Positions 35,850-45,327 of a stretch of DNA of 64,000 bases are shown piece by piece. The notes beneath the pieces were generated by a model. It was not told where the DNA came from and searched no databases. It worked only from the letters and a program-made list of their open reading frames with translations. Numbering within the stretch: the first letter of the stretch is position 1; each line of letters begins with the position of its first letter. The DNA comes from Palleronia pontilimi (GTDB taxonomy: Bacteria; Pseudomonadota; Alphaproteobacteria; Rhodobacterales; Rhodobacteraceae). Made by a program: the position numbers and the translations under genes. The DNA lies in NCBI RefSeq assembly GCF_016412875.1, contig NZ_JAEKPD010000007.1, positions 248,001-312,000 of the forward strand, in the 5' to 3' direction.

Positions 35850-36407
35850 CTAGGCCGCCGAAGCCTGTGTGCGGCTGTTTACCGCGTCGATGATGGCCTG
35901 GCAGAATGCGTCCAGATCGTCGGGATTGCGGCTGGTGATCAGGTTGGCGTCCTGCGCGACGGGCTCGTCCACCGCGGTGGCACCCGCATTCGCAAGGTCG
36001 GTCCGGATGGATTTGTAGCTGGTCAGCCGCTTGCCCGCGACCAGCCCGGCCTCGATCAGCAGCCAGGGCGCGTGGCAGATCGCGGCCAGCGGCTTGCCGC
36101 TGTCGCCGAAGGCCTTGATGCGGCCCACGGCGTCTTCGTTCACGCGCAGCACGTCGGGATTGATCTGGCCGCCGGGCAGGACCATCGCGTGATAGTCGTC
36201 TATATCCACGTCCGCGATCGCCTTGTCGGCCTTGACCGTGTCGCCCCAGTCGGTGACGTCCCATCCCTTGATGTCCGCGCCGTCGGGGGTGGCGACATGG
36301 ACCGTGGCCCCCGCCGCTTCGAGTTGCTTCTTCGGCTCGGTCAGTTCGCTTTGCTCGAACCCGTCCGAGGCCAGGATGATGATCTTCGCGCCGTCGATAG
36401 TGGGCAT
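35850..36407 (-). CDS. DJ-1/PfpI family protein (class-I amidotransferase-like)
   Basis: 185 residues from ATG 36407, which has GGAG six bases upstream; MEIP before it is not needed. The nucleophile elbow AAICHAPWLL holds Cys111-His112 and Glu17 lies in DGFEQSE, the PfpI/YhbO-type triad. Members act as glyoxalases, deglycases or chaperones in stress. Isolated between an acyltransferase and pepN. Confidence 0.92.
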   Translation of the reverse strand: MPTIDGAKIIILASDGFEQSELTEPKKQLEAAGATVHVATPDGADIKGWDVTDWGDTVKADKAIADVDIDDYHAMVLPGGQINPDVLRVNEDAVGRIKAFGDSGKPLAAICHAPWLLIEAGLVAGKRLTSYKSIRTDLANAGATAVDEPVAQDANLITSRNPDDLDAFCQAIIDAVNSRTQASAA

Positions 36408-36472
36408 GGGAATCTCCATCTGTCAGTGACTAAGTGTTGACCTGACAACCCGTATCTCCCGGTCAGGGTTCC

Positions 36473-39025
36473 TCAGCCGTCCAACATCCGGCCCACCATC
36501 TCGCCCGTGTCGCGCGACAGATCCGGCGCGGCGCTGATCCGGTCCAGCGCGTCGCGCATCAGTCCCTGCCGGTCGGCGTCGTAGCGGGCGCGCGTTTCGA
36601 ACAATGTCGTCATCCGCGCCGCGGTCTGCGGATTGACCGGGTCGAGCTTGATCAGCCAGTCGGCCACCAGCGCGTAGCCGCTGCCATCGGCCTTGTGGAA
36701 GCTGGCGTGGTTCATCCCGAGCGCCCCGATGACCGAGCGGAAGCGGTTGGGGTTCTTCCAGTCGAAATCCGGATGCTCCACCAGCCGCGCGGCGATGGCC
36801 GCGCCTTCGGTGCCAGGGGCTGCGGCGATCTGCAGCGAGAACCACTTGTCCAGCACCAGGCGGTGATCCTTCCAGCTCTGGTAGAACCGCGCCAGGGCGT
36901 CGTCGGCCGCGCCGATGCGGATCAGCGGGACCAGCGCGCCCAGGCTGTCGGTCATGTTGTCGGCGGCGTCGAACTGGCGGCGCGCGCGGTCGCCGCCGTC
37001 CAGCTTGGTCAGGTAGGCCAGCGCGGCGTTGCGCAAGGCCCGCTTCCCGGCATCGGCCGCGGCGGGATCGTAGGGGCCATGGACCTGCATCCCGTCGTAA
37101 AGCGCCGTCAGGGTGCTTTCCAGATCCACGGCCATGGCATGGCCCAGGTCCCGACGTGCTGCCGCGATGGCGTCTGGGTCGGGGGTCTGTCCCGCCAGCG
37201 CCAGCGTTCCGGCCATGTCGTCGTCGGAGGGCAGGCCGAGCACCAGCGCCCGGAACGCGGGGTCCAGCGTCTCGTCGGCCAGCACGGGCTGCAGCGCGGC
37301 CAGGAAGTCCGGGTCGGAATCCGCGCCGTCGGTCACCATCGCCGTCAGCGCGGCCTTGGCCAGCATGCGGCCCGCTTCCCACTTGTTGAACGGGTCGGTG
37401 TCATGGGCCAGCAGCACCGCGCGGTCGGCCTTGGCGAGGTCCAGATTGAGCGTCACGGGGGCCGAGAAATTGCGCAGGACCGACGGCACCGCGTCATCGG
37501 TGCCGATGTCGAAGCTGACGCGGGTCGGCGTCTCCGACACCTCGATCACGGTCGTGGCAAGCACCTCGCGCCCGTCCCGCGCGATGGCGCCGAGCGACAC
37601 CGGGATGACCGGAAGCGCCTTGTCGGTCTGACCGGGCGTCTCGGGGATCGCGGCGTCGATCTTCAGCGTCAGCGTGCCGTCTTCAAGCCGCCAATCCACG
37701 TCCAGGACCGGCGTGCCGGCCTGGCTGTACCACAGCTTGAACTGGGTCAGATCGCGGCCCGTCGCATCCTGGAACACCGCCAGCCAGTCCTCGATGGTGC
37801 AGGCCTGCCCGTCGTGGCGTGCGAAATAGAGGTCGAGCGCCTTCGCGTAGCCGTCGTCGCCCACCAGGCGCCGCAGCATCCCGATCAGCTCGGCCCCTTT
37901 TTCATAGACGGTGGCGGTGTAGAAGTTGTTGATTTCGATATAGCTTGCGGGCCGGACGGGGTGCGCCAGCGGGCCCGCATCCTCGCGGAACTGGCGGCCG
38001 CGCAGCATCTGCACGTCGCCGATGCGCTGCACCGCGTGGGACCGCTCGTCACCCGAGAATTGCTGGTCGCGATAGACGGTCAGCCCTTCCTTCAGGCACA
38101 GCTGGAACCAGTCGCGGCAGGTGATGCGGTTGCCGGTCCAGTTGTGGAAATATTCGTGCGCGACGATGGATTCGATCCGCGCGTAATCGTCGTCGGTCGC
38201 CGTTTCGGGCGACGCCAGCACGTAGCGCGCGTTGAAGATGTTGAGCCCCTTGTTCTCCATCGCGCCCATGTTGAAGTCGTCCACAGCGACCACGTTGAAG
38301 ACGTCCAGGTCGTAGGCGCGGCCATACACCCGCTCGTCCCACGCCATCGACCGCTTCAGCGCATCCATGGCGTAGGCGCATTTGTCCTCGTCGCCCGGGC
38401 GCACCCAGATGTTGAGCGCGACATCGCGCCCCTCGCTGGTGGTGAAGCGGTCGGAATGGGCCACCAGGTCGCCAGCCACCAGCGCGAAAAGGTAGGCGGG
38501 CTTGGGATGCGGGTCTTCCCATTCGGCGAAACCGTCGCCCGATGCGCCCGGATTGCCGTTGGACAGCAGCACCGGAAGGTCCGAGTTGATCCGGACGGTG
38601 AAGGGGGCCATCACGTCCGGGCGGTCTGGATAATAGGTGATCTTGCGAAAGCCCTCGGCCTCGCACTGGGTGCAGAACATGCCGTTCGAGATGTAGAGCC
38701 CTTCGAGCGCGGTGTTGGACGACGGGTCGATCTCGACCGCGCATTCCCACACGAAGGGCGCATCGGGCGCGTCCACGGTCAGCCCGGTGGCGTCAAGCCG
38801 GGGCGCCACCTCGGCCCCGTCGATCCTGGCCCAGAGCAGGGTCAGCCCCTCGCCATCCAGCCGCAGCGGGCCGCGGGTGGCATCGGGGTTCGGCCGCATC
38901 CCGATCCGCGCCGTGACCCGGGTGGCCGATCGTCGCAGATCGAAGGACAGGTGAACGTGCTCTACAATATGGCTGAAAGGCGCGTAGTCTGTCAGATGAA
39001 CGGCACGGGGGGCGGCTTCTTTCAT
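36473..39025 (-). CDS. pepN: Aminopeptidase N (M1 family)
   Basis: 850 residues. Cytoplasmic zinc aminopeptidase. Zinc site H290-E291-x-x-H294 (VAHEYFHNWTGNR) and the exopeptidase motif GAMENKGLNIF about 30 residues earlier. Domain order follows the E. coli PepN type: beta N-terminus, thermolysin-like core, alpha C-terminus. Its stop lies 65 bases from the DJ-1 gene on the same strand; divergent from the small membrane protein at 39129. Confidence 0.97.
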   Translation of the reverse strand: MKEAAPRAVHLTDYAPFSHIVEHVHLSFDLRRSATRVTARIGMRPNPDATRGPLRLDGEGLTLLWARIDGAEVAPRLDATGLTVDAPDAPFVWECAVEIDPSSNTALEGLYISNGMFCTQCEAEGFRKITYYPDRPDVMAPFTVRINSDLPVLLSNGNPGASGDGFAEWEDPHPKPAYLFALVAGDLVAHSDRFTTSEGRDVALNIWVRPGDEDKCAYAMDALKRSMAWDERVYGRAYDLDVFNVVAVDDFNMGAMENKGLNIFNARYVLASPETATDDDYARIESIVAHEYFHNWTGNRITCRDWFQLCLKEGLTVYRDQQFSGDERSHAVQRIGDVQMLRGRQFREDAGPLAHPVRPASYIEINNFYTATVYEKGAELIGMLRRLVGDDGYAKALDLYFARHDGQACTIEDWLAVFQDATGRDLTQFKLWYSQAGTPVLDVDWRLEDGTLTLKIDAAIPETPGQTDKALPVIPVSLGAIARDGREVLATTVIEVSETPTRVSFDIGTDDAVPSVLRNFSAPVTLNLDLAKADRAVLLAHDTDPFNKWEAGRMLAKAALTAMVTDGADSDPDFLAALQPVLADETLDPAFRALVLGLPSDDDMAGTLALAGQTPDPDAIAAARRDLGHAMAVDLESTLTALYDGMQVHGPYDPAAADAGKRALRNAALAYLTKLDGGDRARRQFDAADNMTDSLGALVPLIRIGAADDALARFYQSWKDHRLVLDKWFSLQIAAAPGTEGAAIAARLVEHPDFDWKNPNRFRSVIGALGMNHASFHKADGSGYALVADWLIKLDPVNPQTAARMTTLFETRARYDADRQGLMRDALDRISAAPDLSRDTGEMVGRMLDG

Positions 39026-39082
39026 ACCTGTGAACTCTCGATCCTTGGGACTTCCTTCATGCGCACTACGTATGGGTCAATC

Positions 39083-39102
39083 GGGCCGCCAGCAAGCGGC
39101 CC
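39083..39102. promoter_or_regulatory. Hairpin in the leader of the small membrane protein/DUF2256/glcB operon
   Basis: GGGCCGC (39083-39089) pairs perfectly with GCGGCCC (39096-39102) across a six-base loop, 27 bases before the first start codon. The following TGTCTTGCTTGC is only weakly T-rich. It may be an attenuator-like leader structure or part of the pepN-divergent promoter region. Confidence 0.3.
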
Positions 39103-39128
39103 TGTCTTGCTTGCAAACGAGGTATGAA

Positions 39129-39326
39129 ATGTCTGCTCCGAACACCGATGTCGAAAAGCAGAGCAACCGCCACAAGGTGCCCCTGGTCGGGATGACCATG
39201 ACCGTCGTCTGGTCTGCCCTGCTTCTGGTGGCCCTGCTCGTATGGATCAGCTGGAACGGCAACGAGCCGGCCAACGACACACCCATCGACGAAGAAGGCG
39301 CTGCCGCCACCACCACCGCCCAGTAA
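39129..39326 (+). CDS. Small single-pass membrane protein, function unknown
   Basis: 65 residues from ATG 39129 with GAGG seven bases upstream. One membrane helix (VVWSALLLVALLVWI), a basic N-terminus and an acidic, Ala/Thr-rich C-terminus. I do not recognise the family. It ends exactly where the DUF2256 gene begins, so the two are translationally linked. Confidence 0.7.
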   Translation: MSAPNTDVEKQSNRHKVPLVGMTMTVVWSALLLVALLVWISWNGNEPANDTPIDEEGAAATTTAQ

Positions 39327-39509
39327 GTGCCGCGCGGTGTTGCGAAGGCCGATTTGCCGCAAAAGGAGTGTTCTTTTTGCGGCCGGCCCTTCGTGTGGCG
39401 AAAGAAGTGGCGCCGGGATTGGGACAGCGTAAAGTATTGTTCCGACAAGTGCCGTGCGCTGGCGCGGCGCACTTCCACATCCCAAAGACCAAATAACGAG
39501 GCCCCATGA
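39327..39509 (+). CDS. DUF2256 small zinc-ribbon-like protein
   Basis: 60 residues starting at GTG 39327, directly after the previous TAA. Pattern [16 protein letters not shown], then [10 protein letters not shown], four cysteines likely to bind zinc; this is DUF2256. Function unknown. Its TGA overlaps the ATG of glcB (ATGA), so expression is coupled to malate synthase. Confidence 0.85.
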   Translation: MPRGVAKADLPQKECSFCGRPFVWRKKWRRDWDSVKYCSDKCRALARRTSTSQRPNNEAP

Positions 39510-41737
39510 CCGACCGCACCCATCGCTGTGAGCTGCAAGTCGCCACCGAGCTAGCCGAATTCCTGGAAAGCCGGGCGCTGCCGGGGACCGGCGTCGACAC
39601 CGATGCCTTCTGGCAGGGGTTTTCGGATCTCGTGCACGAGCTTGGACCGAAGAACGCCGAGCTTCTCGAGACCCGCGCGACGATGCAGGCGCAGCTCGAT
39701 GCCTGGCACCGCGACAACCCCGGCAAGATCACCGATCGCGACGGCTACCACGCGATGTTGCGCGACATGGGATACCTGGTCGATGACGGCCCCGATTTCA
39801 GCATCGAGACCGAGAACACCGACCCGGAAATCGCCCACGTGCCCGGACCGCAACTGGTCGTGCCGATCATGAACGCGCGCTATGCGCTGAACGCCGCCAA
39901 CGCCCGCTGGGGGTCGCTTTACGACGCGCTCTACGGCACCGACGCGCTGGGCGACCTGCCGCAGGGCAAGGAATACGACCCCGAGCGCGGCAAGCGCGTC
40001 ATTGCCCGGTCCAAGCGGGTGCTGGACGAGGCCGCGCCGCTGATCAGCGGCAGCCACGACCAGCTGATCGGCTACCGGATCACCAGCGAAGGGCTGGAAG
40101 GCGTCATCCTGAACGACCAGGACTGGCGCGCGGCCGATGCCACCCGCAAGGACAAGGATCACCGCCCCGCGGGCAACACGCCCGAGGTCGAGCACACGCT
40201 GCCCCTGGCCGACCCGTCGCAATTCGTGGGCTACCGCGGCGACCAGTACGCGCCGAGCTCGGTCGTGCTGAAGAAGAACGGCTTGCATATCGAGATCGTC
40301 ATCGACCGCGACCACCAGATCGGCGGCAGCGACCAGGCGGGCGTGGCGGACATCCAGCTTGAATCCGCGATCTCGGCGATCATGGATTGCGAAGACAGCG
40401 TCGCCGCGGTGGATGCACCCGACAAGGTGCTGGCCTATGCGAACTGGCTGGGTCTGATGAGGGGCGACCTGGCCGAGGACGTAACCAAGGGCGGCAAGAC
40501 CTTCACCCGGCGCCTGAACGACGACCGCACCTACACCGCGCCCGATGGCGGCACGCTGACGCTGAAGGGCCGCGCGCTCATGCTGATCCGCAACGTGGGC
40601 CACCTGATGCGCAACCCCGCGATCCTGGACCGCGACGGCAACGAGGTGTTCGAAGGGCTGATGGACGCGGTCTGCACCACGTTGATCGCCATGCACGACC
40701 TGCAACGCGACGGCGGCAACTCGGTCCATGGCTCGGTCTATGTGGTCAAGCCCAAGATGCACGGCCCCGCCGAAGTGGCCTTCGCCGACCGGATCTTCAC
40801 CCGGGTCGAGCAGATGCTGGGCCTGCCCGCCAACACCGTGAAGCTCGGGATCATGGATGAAGAGCGCCGCACCTCGGCCAATCTGCGCGAATGCATCCGC
40901 GCGGCCAAGTCGCGCGTCGCCTTCATCAACACCGGCTTTCTGGACCGCACCGGGGACGAGATCCACACGTCGATGGAAGCGGGCCCCATGGTGCGCAAGG
41001 GCGAGATGAAGAACTCGGCCTGGATCGAGGCCTACGAGGATCGCAACGTCGACATTGGCCTCGCCTGCGGGCTGAAGGGTCGCGCGCAGATCGGCAAGGG
41101 GATGTGGGCCATGCCCGACCTGATGGCCGACATGCTGGAGCAGAAGATCGGCCACCCGAAATCGGGCGCCACCTGCGCGTGGGTGCCGTCGCCTACCGCC
41201 GCGACGCTGCACGCGCTGCATTACCACCAGGTCGACGTGCACGCGGTCCAGGACGAGCTGGCACAGGGCGGTCCGCGCGGCACGCTGGAAGATTTGCTAA
41301 CGATCCCGCTATCGGACGCCAACTGGTCCGAGGACGACATCACGTCGGAAATCGAGAACAACGCCCAAGGCATCCTGGGCTACGTGGTGCGCTGGGTCGA
41401 TCAGGGCGTGGGCTGCTCGAAAGTGCCCGACATCCACGACGTGGGCCTGATGGAAGACCGCGCGACCTGCCGGATCTCGAGCCAGGCGCTGGCCAACTGG
41501 CTGCATCACGGCGTGGTCTCGGAAGATCGCGTCATGGACGTGATGAAGAAGATGGCCGAGGTCGTGGACCGCCAGAACGCGGACGACCCGAACTACACGC
41601 CCATGGCGCCGTCCTATGACACGGTGGCCTTCCACGCCGCCTGCGATCTGGTGTTCAAGGGGCGCGAACAGCCCTCGGGCTACACCGAGCCGGTGCTGCA
41701 CGCCCGGCGCCTGGAGTTGAAGGGACAGACCGCATGA
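39506..41737 (+). CDS. glcB: Malate synthase G
   Basis: 743 residues. Condenses glyoxylate with acetyl-CoA to malate. Isoform G features: a long insert absent from [40 protein letters not shown] (the Glu-Asp metal site) and [13 protein letters not shown]. The ATG overlaps the DUF2256 stop, and its own TGA overlaps the GlcG-like ATG. Essential for growth on glycolate, glyoxylate or C2 compounds. Confidence 0.97.
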   Translation: MTDRTHRCELQVATELAEFLESRALPGTGVDTDAFWQGFSDLVHELGPKNAELLETRATMQAQLDAWHRDNPGKITDRDGYHAMLRDMGYLVDDGPDFSIETENTDPEIAHVPGPQLVVPIMNARYALNAANARWGSLYDALYGTDALGDLPQGKEYDPERGKRVIARSKRVLDEAAPLISGSHDQLIGYRITSEGLEGVILNDQDWRAADATRKDKDHRPAGNTPEVEHTLPLADPSQFVGYRGDQYAPSSVVLKKNGLHIEIVIDRDHQIGGSDQAGVADIQLESAISAIMDCEDSVAAVDAPDKVLAYANWLGLMRGDLAEDVTKGGKTFTRRLNDDRTYTAPDGGTLTLKGRALMLIRNVGHLMRNPAILDRDGNEVFEGLMDAVCTTLIAMHDLQRDGGNSVHGSVYVVKPKMHGPAEVAFADRIFTRVEQMLGLPANTVKLGIMDEERRTSANLRECIRAAKSRVAFINTGFLDRTGDEIHTSMEAGPMVRKGEMKNSAWIEAYEDRNVDIGLACGLKGRAQIGKGMWAMPDLMADMLEQKIGHPKSGATCAWVPSPTAATLHALHYHQVDVHAVQDELAQGGPRGTLEDLLTIPLSDANWSEDDITSEIENNAQGILGYVVRWVDQGVGCSKVPDIHDVGLMEDRATCRISSQALANWLHHGVVSEDRVMDVMKKMAEVVDRQNADDPNYTPMAPSYDTVAFHAACDLVFKGREQPSGYTEPVLHARRLELKGQTA

Positions 41738-42156
41738 TGACCTCGGACCAGGCGCTGATCGCCGTGACGCAAACGCTGGCCAAGGGGCGCGAGATGGGGC
41801 TGAAGCCATTGTCGGCCATCGTGCTTGACGCGGGCGGCCACCCGCTGGCCTTTCACCGGGCCGATGGCGCATCGCCGGGCCGCTATGCCATCGCCCATGG
41901 CAAGGCGTACGGCGCGGTGATGCTGGGCATGACCGGCAGCCAGCAGATGGACCGGGCCGAGGCGCAGCATTATTTCATGACCGCCGCCAACGGCGTCTTC
42001 GGCGGTGCGGTGGTCCCCGTGCCCGGCGGCATCCTGATCCGTGACGACGCAGGTGCGGTGATCGGCGCGCTGGGCGTGACCGGCGACACGTCCGACAATG
42101 ATGCGAAGGCGGGCCTGGCGGCCTTGGCCGAGGCGGGGTTGAACGGCGACGCGTAA
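41734..42156 (+). CDS. GlcG/HbpS-type protein
   Basis: 140 residues. The GlcG/HbpS fold: [29 protein letters not shown], and [24 protein letters not shown]. GlcG clusters with glycolate-utilisation genes; HbpS relatives bind haem. ATGA overlap with glcB argues for a role in glyoxylate or glycolate metabolism, not experimentally defined. Confidence 0.9.
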   Translation: MMTSDQALIAVTQTLAKGREMGLKPLSAIVLDAGGHPLAFHRADGASPGRYAIAHGKAYGAVMLGMTGSQQMDRAEAQHYFMTAANGVFGGAVVPVPGGILIRDDAGAVIGALGVTGDTSDNDAKAGLAALAEAGLNGDA

Positions 42157-42189
42157 GCTCGCCGAAGGATCGGGCGAAGGAGGTATTCG

Positions 42190-42354
42190 ATGACAGGTGA
42201 GTCGGAAAACCTGCTTTCCATCAAAACCCTGCGCGCTTGTCTTCATCCATCCGAAGATACCAACCTGGCGCAGGTGCCTTGCCGGGCGGTGGTCCGGCTT
42301 GGCGCATCCCGGACGCTCTGTTATCAACCGCCATGGCAAGGAGGACTGGCATGA
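42190..42354 (+). CDS. Candidate 54-residue small ORF coupled to the glutamine amidotransferase gene
   Basis: ATG 42190 has a perfect AAGGAGG Shine-Dalgarno (42177-42183, 6-base spacing) and runs 54 codons to TGA 42352-42354, which overlaps the ATG of the next gene (ATGA). The downstream gene has the same heptamer with the same spacing. Against it: third-position G/C is only about 55-60 percent, well below neighbouring genes, and no domain is recognised. It may be a leader peptide for translational coupling and not a functional protein. Confidence 0.4.
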   Translation: MTGESENLLSIKTLRACLHPSEDTNLAQVPCRAVVRLGASRTLCYQPPWQGGLA

Positions 42355-43130
42355 GGCGCCCCATCGTCGGCATCATCGGGAACCACCACCTGATCAACGA
42401 CAGCTACGAAATCCACGGCGGCGGTCGGATGAACAGCGAAGCCGTGTCGCAGGTCACGGGCGCCGTGCCGCTGATCATCCCCAGCGATCCCGCGATCGTC
42501 AGCGTGGCAGAATTGATGGACACCTGCGACGGCTTCCTCTTCACCGGTGGCAGGCCCAACGTGCACCCCGAGGAATACGGCGAGACGCCGACCCCCGCCC
42601 ATGGCGATTTCGACCGCAACCGCGACCGCATCGCGCTGCCGCTGATCCAGGCCTGCGTCGCGGCGGGCCAGCCGATCCTGGGCGTCTGCCGCGGTTTCCA
42701 GGAGGTCGCGGTCGCCATGGGCAGCACGCTGCACCCCGAGATCCGCGAATTGCCGGGGCGCATGAACCACCGCATGCCCCCCGACGGCACCATCGAAGAG
42801 AAATTCGCCCTGCGCCATACCGTTACCTTCACCGAAGGCGGGCCGTTCCACCGGCTGATGGGTGCCCGCGAGGTCATGACCAACACGCTGCACGGGCAGG
42901 GCATCAAGCAGCCGGGCGCGCGCTTCGTCATCGACGGCCACGCGCCCGACGGCACCCACGAGGCGGCTTACGTCGCCGACGCGCCGGGTTTCACGCTGGC
43001 GGTGCAGTGGCACCCCGAGTACCGCGCGGCCGAAGATCCCGTGTCGCGCCCGCTCTTCGCGGCCTTCGGCGATGCGGTGCGCGCGTGGGCCGCCCGCAAG
43101 GCGCCGCAGTCAGTCCGGCAGATCGCCTGA
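42351..43130 (+). CDS. Gamma-glutamyl-GABA hydrolase-like class-I glutamine amidotransferase (PuuD-like)
   Basis: 259 residues. Peptidase C26/PuuD-type: GFLFTGGRPNVHPEEYG, the nucleophile Cys113 in LGVCRGFQE, and AVQWHPEYR with the catalytic His and Glu. PuuD hydrolyses gamma-glutamyl-GABA in putrescine degradation; the actual substrate here is not known. ATG 42351 with AAGGAGG is preferred over the earlier in-frame ATG at 42333. Its 3' end overlaps the convergent exported protein by 21 bases. Confidence 0.88.
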   Translation: MRRPIVGIIGNHHLINDSYEIHGGGRMNSEAVSQVTGAVPLIIPSDPAIVSVAELMDTCDGFLFTGGRPNVHPEEYGETPTPAHGDFDRNRDRIALPLIQACVAAGQPILGVCRGFQEVAVAMGSTLHPEIRELPGRMNHRMPPDGTIEEKFALRHTVTFTEGGPFHRLMGAREVMTNTLHGQGIKQPGARFVIDGHAPDGTHEAAYVADAPGFTLAVQWHPEYRAAEDPVSRPLFAAFGDAVRAWAARKAPQSVRQIA

Positions 43131-43589
43131 CGCCTGCTCGTCGACATCCGCTTCCGCGGTGTCGTCCGTTTCGGGGCGGCTTTCGGGCCGTTTGACGACC
43201 GACGGCGCGATCTCGAAGGCGCGGCGCACCGGCTCCGTCCCGAACACGCGTCCGCCGTAGCGGCGTGCGGCGGCCAGCACGGTGGCATCGGGGTTCTCGG
43301 CGCAGAAGGTGGCGATGGACGTCACGATGTCGATGGAGGACGCCGCCGACAGGGGCTCGTCCTCGACCAGCATTTCGCCCGCGTCGATCCGCCCGGCCAT
43401 GTAGCCCAGCAGCCAATCGCCGGCCTGCGCCAGCAGGGGCGCGTTCTCGGCCCCGGTCACGTCGGAACAGGCGGACAGCCCGATGCCGCCGATCCCGGCC
43501 TTCGCGGCCAGGTCGCGCATGCTGGCGTCGTCGCCCTGGGCTAGCGCTGCCCCGGCGCTCATCATCACGATTGCGATCGCGGATTTCAT
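43110..43589 (-). CDS. Exported Rap1a/HdeA-like protein of unknown function
   Basis: 159 residues. Signal peptide MKSAIAIVMMSAGAALA cut before QGDD. The mature part has two cysteines (SACSDVTG, IATFCAENPDAT) spaced like the HdeA/Rap1a folds, and a charged C-terminal tail. Only a loose resemblance, so no function is assigned. Convergent with and overlapping the PuuD-like gene; divergent from the M23 gene, 51 bases away. Confidence 0.7.
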   Translation of the reverse strand: MKSAIAIVMMSAGAALAQGDDASMRDLAAKAGIGGIGLSACSDVTGAENAPLLAQAGDWLLGYMAGRIDAGEMLVEDEPLSAASSIDIVTSIATFCAENPDATVLAAARRYGGRVFGTEPVRRAFEIAPSVVKRPESRPETDDTAEADVDEQASGDLPD

Positions 43590-43640
43590 TCGCACTTGCC
43601 CTCCACGGCCCGAATGGGCACCGCTGACAGATAGCACAGC

Positions 43641-44486
43641 ATGGGGGAAAATCCGATAAAGGCGCTGAGCTTCCTCTGCCTGACCGCGTTCGCGCTGGCG
43701 CTTGGCCTGCCGTCGGCGGACGCCCAGACGCGCAACCAGTGTTTCGAGGTGCTGTGTATCGACACCGCGACCCGCGGCGAGACGACGATCCTGACCGCGC
43801 GCAACACCGCGCGCAACACGCCGATCACCGTTTCGCTGGCCTTGCGGCTGGACAACCTGGACGCGGAAGGCACCGGCCAAGCCGTCCTGGCCCCCGGCAA
43901 GGCGCGCCAGCTCTTTATCCTGACGCCGCGCGGGCGCGGAGCATCAGAATTCACCTACGACTATAGCTGGATGCCCGGCGATTTCCGGGCGCGCCCGGAT
44001 CCGCGCGCGACCTATGCTCTGCCCTTCCGCGGGGCCGCGCTGCCCGTCTTACAAGGCTGCGACGGCTGGTTTTCCCATCGCGGTGAGCTGGGCCAGTCCA
44101 TTGATTTCGCCATGCCCATCGGCACCCAGGTCCATGCCGCACGGGCGGGGCGCGTGATCTTCACGAAGAGGGACAGCCAGCGCGGCGGCCCGTCGCAGCG
44201 CTTCATCAATGACGACAACAAGGTGCTGGTGCAGCACGCCGACGGCTCGGTCGCGGCCTACGCGCACCTGGCGTTCGACAGCGCGCGGGTGGTGCCGGGA
44301 CAGGATGTGCGCGCGGGCGACGTGCTGGCGCTGTCGGGCAATACCGGATTTTCGGCTGAGCCCCACCTGCATTTCGAGCTTTACACGCCCAAGCCCGAGG
44401 GGGGGCGCCAAACCTGGCCGGTGCGCTGGCGGATCGGCGACGAAACGGTCGTCTGTCCGCGCCGTGGCACGGTTCTCAACAACTAG
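43641..44486 (+). CDS. Exported M23 family metallopeptidase
   Basis: 281 residues. Signal peptide to about residue 28 (PSADA-QT). The N-terminal half is an uncharacterised beta-rich region; the C-terminal M23 domain has SHRGELGQSIDFAMPIGT (likely zinc His and Asp) and SAEPHLHFELY (HxH). Both metal motifs appear intact, so it is probably an active peptidoglycan endopeptidase, unlike the NlpD-like protein at 15477. Its stop overlaps the convergent SDR stop as CTAG. Confidence 0.87.
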   Translation: MGENPIKALSFLCLTAFALALGLPSADAQTRNQCFEVLCIDTATRGETTILTARNTARNTPITVSLALRLDNLDAEGTGQAVLAPGKARQLFILTPRGRGASEFTYDYSWMPGDFRARPDPRATYALPFRGAALPVLQGCDGWFSHRGELGQSIDFAMPIGTQVHAARAGRVIFTKRDSQRGGPSQRFINDDNKVLVQHADGSVAAYAHLAFDSARVVPGQDVRAGDVLALSGNTGFSAEPHLHFELYTPKPEGGRQTWPVRWRIGDETVVCPRRGTVLNN

Positions 44487-45244
44487 GTCTGGCCGCCGCT
44501 GATCTCGATGCACTGGCCGTTGACGCTTTTGGACGCGGAATCGCAGAGCCACAGCGCGGCGGCGGCGATTTCGGACACCTCCATCAGCCGCTTGTGCCGA
44601 TTGGCGCGAATCATCGTCTGGCGCGCCTCGTCTTCCCCCATCCCCGTCCGCTCGGATATCTCGGCGGTGTTGCGCGTGACGATATCGGTGTCCACGTAGC
44701 CGGGACAGATCGCGTTGAAGGTGATGTGGCCGCCCATGTAATCCTCGCTCAGGCCGCGGATCAGGCCGATGACGCCGTGCTTGGATGCCGAGTAGGCAGG
44801 GGCCCCGCGCAGGCCGCGCACGCCCGCGATCGAGCTGATCGCGATGACCCGGCCCGCGGGCACGTCGCGCATGGTCTTCAACGCTTCGCGCAGGGTCAGG
44901 AACACGCCGTCCAGATTGGTGGCCAGGATCTTGCGCCAGAAGGCCAGGTCCATCTTGTGCAGGCTGCGCCCCTCGGCGATGCCCGCGTTCGCCACGCAGA
45001 TCGCGATCGGCCCGCGCGCCGCAACCGCCTGGGCGAAGCCGTCCACGACGGCTGCCTCGTCGGTCACGTCCATGACCAGCGGGTGCAGGCCGGGCGTCGC
45101 GTCCGCGGCGTCCTGAAGCGCCTGTTTCCGCCTACCGGTGATCGTCACTTCCGCGCCCGCACCCGCGAGGGCTTGCGCGATGGCCAGACCGATACCGCTG
45201 CCACCGCCCGTGACGATGGCGTGCTGTCCGCTGAGATCCGGCAT
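44483..45244 (-). CDS. SDR oxidoreductase (3-oxoacyl/3-hydroxybutyrate dehydrogenase-like)
   Basis: 253 residues. Classical SDR: TGGGSGIGLAIAQAL cofactor loop, NAGIAEG, catalytic Ser in IAISSIAG, YSASKHGVIGL (YxxxK) and NAICPGYVDTDI. The pattern resembles 3-hydroxybutyrate dehydrogenases and FabG relatives. ATG 45244 chosen because the conserved MPDLSGQHAIVTGG begins there. Divergent from the ICMT-like gene. Confidence 0.88.
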   Translation of the reverse strand: MPDLSGQHAIVTGGGSGIGLAIAQALAGAGAEVTITGRRKQALQDAADATPGLHPLVMDVTDEAAVVDGFAQAVAARGPIAICVANAGIAEGRSLHKMDLAFWRKILATNLDGVFLTLREALKTMRDVPAGRVIAISSIAGVRGLRGAPAYSASKHGVIGLIRGLSEDYMGGHITFNAICPGYVDTDIVTRNTAEISERTGMGEDEARQTMIRANRHKRLMEVSEIAAAALWLCDSASKSVNGQCIEISGGQT

Positions 45245-45327
45245 GGTGCACTCCGACTGAAGGCGGCTAGGGTGGCCGCGACATGACCCCGAAGGTGAGA
45301 GCAGATCGCATGGAAGGCAAGACACCG

